From assembly GCA_011634665.1 (NCBI GenBank), contig WAEK01000032.1, forward strand, positions 46,001-110,000: a stretch of 64,000 nucleotides of DNA. The letters are read 5' to 3'. Under the pieces are notes generated by a model that saw only the letters and a list, made by a program, of their open reading frames with translations, made no database searches and was not told the origin of the DNA. The translations under genes were made by a program, and so were the position numbers. Positions 10,801-23,341 of this stretch are shown here, piece after piece; positions within the stretch are counted from its first letter, which is position 1; the number at the start of each line of letters is the position of its first letter. This stretch comes from Mortierella sp. BCC40632 (lineage: Eukaryota > Mortierellomycota > Mortierellomycetes > Mortierellales > Mortierellaceae).

Positions 10801-13021
10801 GATGGTCGCACTCCTTCTTCATAGCATGTCGCCAGTGGGGAGGCTGTCAGGCCTGACTGCTTCCTCTGCATCTCCTTCTTCGCCTTCTTTTCTTTTCTTC
10901 TTCTCTGCGTATTTGGACTTATTCGCTTTGTTGCTGGCCGCTCGGTTCGGTGCAAGATGATACCTGAATAAGAACCTTAAAAGGTGGTCGAGCTTTTTTG
11001 TTGAATCCGATTCCTTCCCACATGTTCGAGATCATGGTAGCGCACTGGCGAAGATGAGCTTCCATAGCTTTTTTGTTGTACCCCTCTCTTGCCGTGAATA
11101 GTGGGCGATGGTCAGATTCACGGGACAGTGACATAGAGAGATTGCTCCACTGCGGGTGGTCAGTACTGTCCTTGCGTGAGATGAGAGGGCCATTCTCAGC
11201 TGCTGTCGGGCCAGATGAGGATGATGAGATATTGGCAACCTTACGATCAGTGAAATGGGTGACAACTTTGGACAGGTGGTTTTGGGAAAACAGGTCCACA
11301 ATGTCTTTATGAAAGTTTCCTTTGCCCTCCTCAATCGTGTGTCTTGAAGGCCCATGGGGAGAGGAGACACATCAAGGTACCTCTCCTCCTCTGGAACGGA
11401 GACCCCTTCCGGAAGCAGTTCAGACAGGTCGAGGCGGCCTGCTGTGCCATACAGATCCCCCGGGCCACCTACAAGGAGTTAAGTAAAAATCAGTCACCAC
11501 CTTACACCATGGCCATGTTGAATGTTAACAGCGATAGACAGATGTGGAAGGTGTAACTTACTATCAAAGTCATCTTGTGCACTGTCGAATACATTTTGCT
11601 CGACCATGTCCGACGTTGAGCGTTGCTGCGCGTCAAGCAGTTCAACAACGTGTTGCGTCCAGTTCTCCGAGCCATCTACTGCCATTTCATTGTCGCCATC
11701 GACATCGAAATCGTCTCGGAGAACTGCCCCCCCAGCGACACGGAACATGACCCCAATTTTTTGGTGTCGGGCTCGTCATCATCGTCACCGGCGGTACCTG
11801 ACGGAGCCAGTGGTCCAGTTTTTGCAATTTTCTTTCCAGTGGCCCTTACCGTCTCTGATTCCCTCATATCAAATGCGGCTGTCCAAATTGCATCGGCGTT
11901 GTTCTCCACTGTGGCTCGCCATAAAGTGATCACATCACTGTCAGCTGCAGCCCTCATGTCATTCTTCAAATTTACCGAAGATCGCGAAATGATATCACCG
12001 ACGTTGTTCCGGTAGTAATCCTCCGCAAACGTCATCGTCCTTCTGGGGAGGACAGCCAAAGCGAGCTGTGTTTCCTTGAATGCGCTCTGGCGTTGTGATT
12101 AGGCTGCATCTCGGGTATTCTTGTCTTTGGTTGACTGGAAGAACTTTGTGATGTCTGCTGCTGCGTCCTCTTGAAGGCGCCGTAAGCTATTTTCAAGAGT
12201 CGATGAGAGAGTCAGTGGGCAGTGGTATGTTTTGTATGAGAGGTGAGAGTGGATTCTGCCTTACCATCCTTGCTTCAGAGCTTCAATCATGCTCGCTTTA
12301 GTGTCATCTGCCAACTTTCTCTTTTGTCGCAGCGGTTCCTTCCTCGCGTGGTCGCGATATGTCGCGCTCTTCCCGGGTGAGGCGATACTGCGCTGTACCT
12401 GCAGGGACGGTGACAACTGTGGTGTATTAAAAGCTCGTTGTATGCGCCTCGTTGTTGCACGGTTGGTGAACTCTAGAACCAGGTACTCGCTTGTTCCAGC
12501 GATGCTATCTATGCAGAGGAATAGGGCGCAGACCTTGGTGGGTTGGGGTGACACTCCAGAGACGGCAGGTCGAAAGACGCGTGGTTTTGCGCGATTCGAG
12601 AATAGGAAAATGGTGTACCCGAGATTCTCGGCTACAAACTTGAATAAGAGGAGTGTCTTTGGCGGCACCAGAATTGGTTCTACCTCAGGGTCGTCCGTTG
12701 TGAGTCGCAAGTTGTAGGTTGGTGGCCCTGGCGTCAGGAAGGTGTCCACTAAGAATCGCCCAAGGGAATTCTGACTGCCAGTGTTCACGAAGACTCCGTG
12801 GTCCAGCAGACCTTTCAGGGGGCGGCATTGGTATTCTCGCGACAATCAAACAAAAATCGCTGTCGACCAAGGCATGCTCTAGACGATCCAAAAACTCTTT
12901 GGGAGCAGGAGTCGCTGCCCATTTGGCGATTGCTGCTTTCACCCGGGCCCGGCCATGGTGGAGGGTCGGCTCCTGGATTAATATTTGTCGTCACAGGAAC
13001 GATTTCGATGGTGACCGACAT
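7821..13021 (-). pseudogene. Decayed Fanzor-type (TnpB-like) nuclease gene, long form
   Basis: Minus-strand coding runs follow each other with few stops. The C-terminal part carries the Fanzor/TnpB signature: an acidic AEDPGLVKM (Asp codon 9170-9172) fitting RuvC-I; then, about 280 residues on, DEFMTSKTCHLC with a second pair CINPVC (four-Cys zinc ribbon, 8284-8160) and RPRDGQASMNIA (Asp codon 8123-8125) fitting RuvC-III. Four introns splice cleanly: 12187-12264, 11469-11561, 9821-9921 and 9003-9084. Frame changes are needed near 12945, 12840, 11757, 11312, 10962, 10825, 10392, 9352, 8313 and 8035, and a TAA lies at 12099-12101. A Lys-rich block (AEKKKRKEGEE, about 10890) resembles a nuclear signal. 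The first MSVTIEIVPVTT codon is at 13021. About 1,590 codons is far longer than usual Fanzors, so the first 3 kb may be a second gene. Known Fanzors are RNA-guided DNA endonucleases of transposons; this copy is surely not intact. Confidence 0.7.
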
Positions 13022-13480
13022 GATGGTACGTGGTGGGAGGGTGATGGAAGAGCGACAGAGATGGAGAGTGATAGATGAGGATGGAGGAGGAGGAAGAAGT
13101 GATAAAAAATGGAGGAGGAATGATGGAAGAAGAGTGATGGACGAGGAGTTATATAGACGACTGTGGACACACAAACCTTGATGACCACGCTATTGATTTG
13201 AGTACATGGTTTGTGTTTTCCCTTTCTTTGTTACGTTGTACGGTTCCACCCAAGCACCTTTCCACATCCCTTTTTTTCACCCGCTCTTCGACTATCCACA
13301 GTCTTCCCTTGGAATAGCTAACAATGGAGCGGTTAGAGCCGTACCCTATCAAGGACTGTAGCCACTGTAATGATTGACTCCTCGGTTTGAGATGAGGGAC
13401 TACTCGCCAAGGAACGATTTCAAAAACAGTGCTTGGTAACATATGTTTGAACGCTCTGGATCAACTTCTAATTATAGTTT
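13022..13480. other. Spacer between the two transposon relics
   Basis: Purine-rich on the plus strand (GGAGGAGGAAGAAG-type runs, 13022-13150), followed by unremarkable sequence. It probably includes the promoter side of the Fanzor-like relic and the 3' flank of the transposase relic. I could not find terminal inverted repeats or a target-site duplication. Confidence 0.4.
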
Positions 13481-14780
13481 CTACAAATGTTGTTCTCTAG
13501 CGAGGCACTTCGGGAAAAACGACAGGGAATGCATGATCCAGCCGTGAATATTCTCCGTGGTGATGGACCTCAAAGATTCTTTGATGCGACTCTCTACCGT
13601 CTCCGTCTTGTTGATTACACGACTCCCAAAACAGGACTTGACCTTGGACCAGCATTCCTCAATAGGATTCAAAAATGGCGAGTATCGTGGCAAAGGGAGG
13701 TACCGATATCCACGCAGCTGAATGATGTCTGCAACACCATTGTGGATGGGCGCATTATCCATCACCAAGGTGCAGCCCTTCATCTCGGTTTTGTCCAATT
13801 GGTCCATGAGGCTAAAACAAAGGCCCGAAAGTGCTTGGCTGTGGTTCCCTTTCGTTCATTTTCCGAACCAGTCCTCAATCTACTCTTCTTGCTCGTCGAA
13901 GCCGACTTTTGGTAGAACAACAGTCATGTCAACGATACCCTGCACACAAATGGCTCCGATGACCGTGTAATTCTTGCCCTTGCTGTTTGGGACAAGCTGT
14001 GTTGTTGCTCGCTCACCCTCTCTAGCCCATCCCACGCGACGAATGATGTGCATGTTGAACCCTGCCTCGTCAATAAAGATACAGCGATTGACAAAATCGT
14101 TGTAATGGCCTGTCCATGCCTCGACCCAGTTGTATCGCTCGTTGATGACACTCGGATCGTTCCTGATCTGAGGAATCTTGATAACACGTTTCAAGGATAA
14201 GCGACATTCATTCCTCATATGCGTGTAAATCGTTGATTTTGACACTTTCAATGCTTGGAACTTCTCATTCAGGGTTTTATGAATGCTCTCAACTGTCAGG
14301 GTCGCCTGGTTTGCGACCAGTGACAGGATGAACTCTGTGTGCTCTTGTGTCAACTGCCTTTCGGGCTTCTTCGTCCTGGGGTTTCTCTTCAGCATCATTG
14401 AAAGCTCGACATCTGGGTTGTCCAGATAGCATCTAATGAATCGATATGCGGTGCTCCTAGGCAGGTTTGCGTGCTTTGCTGCCTTGTCCACCGACAAATC
14501 TTTGATCATGAATGCCTCGATCAGCGACTCAAGTTGCTTCTCTGAGGCTTTTAGTGTACGTAGATCGAGGGCCACACTTTATCTTTGGAGCTTGATCGGA
14601 CGCCTTCTCCCTCCGACTACCAGGGTCAGAGGCAGAGGTGTTTTTGTGCTGGGCAGCCTGGAAGTCGTGTAAATCCATCAATGACCGCAGACGACTGTCA
14701 TTCCTGGAGGTGTTGGAGTCAGCATTATGCTCAACGCCGGTGCCTTGGGACTGGATGAGCTGTGGTGCTGGGAAGGCCAT
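13481..14780 (-). pseudogene. Tc1/mariner/IS630-type DDE transposase relic
   Basis: A minus-strand frame from 14575 to 13481 shows a helix-turn-helix start (SVDKAAKHANLPRSTAYRFI) and a DDE_3 catalytic core: CIFIDEAGFN (first Asp), CTLVMDNAPIHN (second Asp) and YSPFLNPIEECWSKVK (Glu, 32 residues after the second Asp). The frame is cut by TAG at 13880-13882 and TGA at 13856-13858, eight codons apart, in the variable part between the first and second Asp. Near 14577 a one-base shift joins it to an N-terminal stretch opening MAFPAPQLIQSQ at 14780. Tc1/mariner enzymes move elements by cut-and-paste. This copy cannot be active as written. It lies in the same orientation as the Fanzor-like relic, 460 bp away. 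Confidence 0.85.
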
Positions 14781-15097
14781 TTCTAAAGTGATAAAGTTGT
14801 GCTCTTGCTCTTCCAAATTCTCTTATATTTCCCAAATTCCTTTATCAGACATCCCAAATATCTATGTTGGGACATCCCAATTTTTCGAATCAACCATCCC
14901 AAAGAAAAAAAAAATGCAGTAGCTCCAGGAGGTCGAGTAGGCCCAAGAGTGCGTTGTCGTACGTATCCTTGAGGCGTACGTGGTGGCGGCGGAGCATGTC
15001 AAGTCAAAGGCATAAAAAAAAGTAGAGCAATGCATCTTGGCATCTTGACAGGTCAATGCAAGCATCAAGAACGACCGGATCAGCAGGAATAGACATC

Positions 15098-16602
15098 ATG
15101 GCCTCAACAACAACCCCATCAGCCAATACCTTTACAGCCTCAGATTCCAACACAGCTCCATCAAGGAGCTCCTTTGGCAGGACATCTGATGTTGGCTTTC
15201 GGTCTTCCTTTCGCGAATCTACTCCAGCTCAGCGCCTCTCCCTGGCTAGTAATCGACTGTCACTCTTACCCTCCAAGTCTGGAATGGCAGGAGCAGCTCC
15301 TATTCCAGTGCTTCCTACGCCTCAGTTTGACAGCGATGAGCTTTCGGCAAGGGTCCTCACATTCACCAATGACCTGAACATTAGCATCCAAAAGATCAAG
15401 TCGAAAATTTCTGAGAATACTGAACTGTGGGTTCAGGAGACATCCGAAATCCATGGTACGTGTATCCTCTCGACTCTTTGGAGGGCTTCTCGACTATATT
15501 CAGCGCAATGTGGATTCATCGGTAAATTGATCTAGCAAGTCTCTTTGGCTAACAGGCATGGTTTGAATAATCCTTCCTTTTCTCAGCATCTGACAGAGAA
15601 GCTCAAGAAGCACTGCGGGTCGCCCGAGCTCAGGAGTCTGCTCTTGCGAAAAGTAAGCGGTTTTCGATCTTGACATAGGCGTGAATAACTCCTGAGCAGG
15701 CGCCAGGAAGGACTCTTTGACCCGCGCGTCTTGCACTAAGAATATCCTTGTTGTATCATATTCTGACTTTAGCTTTGAAGAAGGAAAAGGAGGAAGCTTC
15801 CAATATGACCAAGTCTGTTCAGTCGCTTTCAGACCGACATGAGGAAATGAAACAGGCCAAGCTATCATTGGAGGCACAGGTAGCAACTCTTAGAAGGGAC
15901 GTCATGGCCAAACGAGAAGGTATTTTTTTTTCTTCACGGGATGCCTAGTTGGTTTTAGCTATGCAAAAAAATTCTAACAGGAGGTCCCTCCATACTCACT
16001 TTTTTTTTCGCGTTAAAACTTTTCAAGCCAAGATTGCACAAAAAAAGGCCCTGGATGAACAAGTCTTGAAGAACAAACCTGAACTAGCAATCTACGAGGC
16101 GATTCTTGCATTACGGATTGTAGGCGTCAAAGGCAAGCGAGACTTTTTGTCTACGAGTTTGACTCGCGGAGTCTTTTTCTTCTACTTGTTTGATACCACG
16201 CTAACCTTTTTTTTTTTTTTTTTTCTTATTTCTATAGAGGACCAAATCGGATTTGTCTTTACACGGATAGACGAGTTGGATTGGGATCGAGAGTTTAGCA
16301 TCACAGTGGACGTGTCACGACAAGAATTTTCAGGTAAAAGAGTGCTTCCTCTTCATCTCAATCTTTGAAGATGTCTAACCCCTTTCAGGACGCTGTACTC
16401 ATCTTCAGTCGATCCTCTTTCTTACCATTTCCTCTTTCTTTTTGTCCCCCTTTTTTTTTTTTTTTTTTTCTTATCAGTTTCTGATTGCACACCAATGCTA
16501 CCCGAGTTGGATACACTGCTACACCAACTTAACGAGACGCGCGACTTTTATGGGTTCCTGAAGCGTGTCCGCCAAGGATTCAAAGAGCTGTCGCGGAAGT
16601 AA
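15098..16602 (+). CDS. SPC25: Kinetochore protein Spc25
   Basis: Six exons (15098-15455, 15587-15652, 15773-15919, 16028-16132, 16238-16333, 16478-16602) give 298 residues in one unbroken frame. The N-terminal 85 residues are Ser/Thr-rich and disordered, followed by a coiled coil (Lys/Glu/Gln-rich, exons 2-4). The C-terminal globular domain shows the Spc25 pattern: FVFTRIDELDWDREFSITVD, then a Cys-Pro pair (SDCTPMLPELD), then LLHQLNETRDFYGFLKRVR. In the Ndc80 complex, Spc25 pairs with Spc24 and anchors the complex to the inner kinetochore. Intron 4 starts with GC instead of GT (16133). An in-frame ATG at 15056 would add 14 residues; the start at 15098 is chosen arbitrarily between the two. 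The next gene on this strand begins 296 bp downstream. Confidence 0.9.
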
Positions 16603-16897
16603 TACAAAAAGGCTCACCATGCCGCCCAGAAGACCTAAAGAGCGGCAAAAAAAAGAAAGAAAAAGTATGAGAAACCACGTGTCACATGGAGAGAAGCGAA
16701 GTCTCATAGAAATTTGGAGCACTCTCCCCCTCTAGCATTCAGCCCTGCTGTCACAGCATCTCTTTCTCTCGCTTCTCTCTTTCTCTCGCTTCTCTTTCCC
16801 CTTTCTTCTCTCTTCTTCTCTCTCTCTCTCTCACACACTATCTCTGTCTCTCTCTACAACTGAAAATAATAATACCCACCCAATCTAACCAACCAAC

Positions 16898-17164
16898 ATG
16901 GCTCCTACAGGCTCTGCCTTTCGAGCGACTCAATGGGATCCGACCCTCATCCTCGTATGTCCAGTTCTACCCGCCATTTTTCCTCTCTGTCCCTCGTCCT
17001 TGTTTCCATCCTTCAAAACCTCATTCTTAGCACTCGAAGCATTCTGGACAGTTTGACGAGCGGGGATCTGATTCTTTTCTTTTCTTTTTCTTTTTTTTTT
17101 TTTTTTTTTTTTTTTCTTCATCCTGGGAAACCAATCGCATCCGTGCTGATGGGTCTTTTTCTTT

Positions 17165-17200
<36 letters not shown>

Positions 17201-17491
17201 TCCCAGATTGTCTGTCTCCAGGCGATCTGGTACGTATCCATTTTACCATAGTCTTTACATTCTACAAGTTCTCAGGAGCCGACCTCACTCTGGACGCTAT
17301 TCTCAATTACCGTGAGATTCGGGTCGACAATGCTCAAGGCATGCTTCTGAGCTTGGCTTGGCTCCTCAACTCTTTGGTCGGGTAAATCTCCAAAAAAAAG
17401 GCCATTTTTTTGTGAAAAAATCAACTCATCATGGAAAGAGGAAGAAAAAGAGTGTGCATCAGGACTCATGTGGACAGCCGACTCTTATCTG

Positions 17492-17560
<69 letters not shown>

Positions 17561-18234
17561 TCTCTCTTCTTGGCAGCGTGTACCTGTTACTCAAGATCGT
17601 CACTCGCGCTCGACTCGTGCTCGATTTTTCCTTGACGCTACTCATGTACCACGTCTTGTTGACCACTCTCTATTCGGACCATCTCCCCTCCACCTTTCTC
17701 TGGTGGGCACTCAACGGAACTACTTGTGGCATCATGATCTTTGCTGGCGAATACATCTGCATGCAACAGGAAATGGAACCCATCGTCCTAGGAAGTCATA
17801 GCAACAACAGCAATAATAATAACAACAGCAGCAACAACAACACCGCGAGTAGTAGCAGTGGTGGTGGCAGCAATAGTAATAATAACGGCTCATCGATGGG
17901 TGGCAGCAGTGGTAATGGAAACAACACAGGAGATGGGCTTGGCAGTAGTAACATTGCAGACAATGATGGACATGGCTTCGAATCCGAGTCAGCAGGACTG
18001 TTGATGCAATCGTTTGATGCAGGCAACACTGACCTTGGCAATAACCACACCATGACTTCGGGACCTTCCAGATCCATGCCACACAAAGCTCGATCGAGTG
18101 AAGATTCGACAGCGATCCGGGGTAGCTTTAAACAAACTATACGATCAAGCATTCTAGGTGGTCAGAGTCATGGACGGCAACGGACATCGGATCGGTACGA
18201 GATGGTACCTGTGAACGAGCACGAAGATCGATAA
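16898..18234 (+). CDS. SYS1: Golgi membrane protein SYS1 homologue, frame broken by one base
   Basis: Exons 16898-16954, 17201-17381 and 17577-18234. The protein begins MAPTGSAFRATQWDPTLIL then SQIVCLQAIWY, matching the conserved SYS1 N-terminus (F-x-WDP..I..QI..LQ). LDAILNYREI, LVLDFSLTLLMYHVLL, FLWWALNG and FAGEYICMQQEMEPI match the rest of the four-span family. SYS1 recruits the GTPase Arl3/ARFRP1 to the Golgi. After TGG TAC the frame runs into TAG (17249-17251), while the next frame carries the expected segment (VFTFYKF then LTLDAI); spacing fits family length exactly if one base is missing near 17245-17252. No usable intron explains it. This is a sequencing error or a real mutation. The C-terminus has an extra tail of about 150 residues rich in Asn, Ser and Gly, not found in animal SYS1. 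Confidence 0.85.
17497..17556. repeat. (TC)n microsatellite in SYS1 intron 2
   Basis: About 30 uninterrupted TC dinucleotides directly before the acceptor of SYS1 intron 2, where it may double as the polypyrimidine tract. Confidence 0.9.
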
Positions 18235-18292
18235 TTTTCGGGGAACCCTCGCTCACACTATTGGAATGAAAAGGAAAATAATAAGAAAAAAA

Positions 18293-18324
<32 letters not shown>

Positions 18325-18564
18325 AAGTACTCTAGACAGACAGAAGAAGACCTCTTCTGTAGGTGCCAATCCTCATAGAGGAGTGTAACATAGATTATAA
18401 AAAGAAACAAAAAAGAGTTGCATCTGAACTGAAATCAAAGAGCAGAAAAAAAAGAGTCGCTATGAGGGAAGCAGTTGGATCGCGTAGTTGAAGAAACCAA
18501 ACCAGCCGTCCGCTCTTGGTCGTCTCTGTTTATCATGTCGAATCGGTAGAGAGGACCTTTTTTT

Positions 18565-18599
<35 letters not shown>

Positions 18600-18768
18600 C
18601 AAGTACATTCTAAGAGCTCTTTCTTCTTTCTCTCTTCCTCTTCCCCTTCCCCTACTCCTTCAAACAGCCAGCAGAATTTGATCCGCATGCCCCAACAACA
18701 ACATCCTATACACTAGACTCTGTTTGTTTTTTCTCTCAACAACAACAACTTGCAGAGAAGGAATGAGA
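18235..18768. other. Convergent 3' flanks of SYS1 and YME1
   Basis: Tail-to-tail spacer with A runs at 18285-18309 and 18567-18595 and a pyrimidine-rich stretch at 18620-18660. No gene seen; holds the transcript ends of both neighbours. Confidence 0.5.
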
Positions 18769-22407
<3,639 letters not shown>

Positions 22408-22644
22408 GACATTTGGGGAAAAAAAGACACGACAAAAAAAAGAAAGAAAAAAGAGATGGTAAGGCCAACCTGTTGAGAGATTGCAATGGCCTGCATCGTC
22501 AGGGGACAAGACACCACCTAAATCCATGATCTGTTGGCAAGGACTAGCTGCCCAAGGGGAAGGGGAAAATCATTTCCTGCAGGCAAGGGCAGATCCGGCA
22601 AAGCGCAGTGAAACGAATGCAGAAAACAAAAAAGAGAGAGAGAG

Positions 22645-22687
<43 letters not shown>

Positions 22688-22761
22688 TATATATAGAGAT
22701 AGAGAGAGATAGAGAGAGATATATATATATATAGATATATATAGAGATATAGATAGAGATA

Positions 22762-22795
<34 letters not shown>

Positions 22796-22806
22796 GATAG
22801 AGATAT

Positions 22807-22844
<38 letters not shown>

Positions 22845-23341
22845 CGCGCCAGCCGGGCATGGTGATCCGGATGGATGGATCGGGAGGACACAGACGAGTA
22901 AGGAGGTGAGGTTGGTAAGAGTAGAAAAGGAAGGAAGGATAGGATGGCACGATGGGATGTGGGATGGCACGATGAGATGGCACGATGGCGTCAGCAGCGA
23001 AGAAAGGAAGGAAAAGAAGGAAGCGCTTGCGAATGCATCGCGGGAGACTTCTCCCTCCCCTTCCCCCAGTCCCACTGGCTAGGAAGGAAGGGGAAAACTT
23101 AAAATGGAAACTCATTCTCGCGACATTCAAAATGTCGTTTTGTACGTACGTGGCCAAAGATCTCTCTCTTGGGACAGGAGATGAGCATCAACAAGCTTTC
23201 CAGCAACAAAAAAAAAGGACTCGATGCAACGGGAATCCTTCTACCACTGCTATCGTCATTGCAATCTCTAGCACCAGTCGCACTCATTTCGGTTTATGCG
23301 AATTACAAGGAAAAAAAAGTCTATTTTATTAGGGGATATTC
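22408..23341. other. YME1 promoter and chitin synthase 3' flank
   Basis: No gene seen. Contains the compound (GA)n(TA)n microsatellite at 22630-22845, pyrimidine/purine-biased runs, and repeated GGATGGCACGATG-type units near 22942-22988. The YME1 5' leader probably lies at 22408-22560. Confidence 0.5.
22630..22845. repeat. Compound (GA)n / (TA)n / GATA microsatellite
   Basis: Alternating blocks of GA, TATA and AGAGATA repeats about 220 bp long, just upstream of YME1. The TA-rich middle (22760-22794) is expected to melt easily. Confidence 0.9.

Noticed and set aside
17230..17251. A 22-base GTACGT..ATAG intron to repair SYS1
   Set aside because: Too short for any intron in this window, and removing it does not restore the frame.
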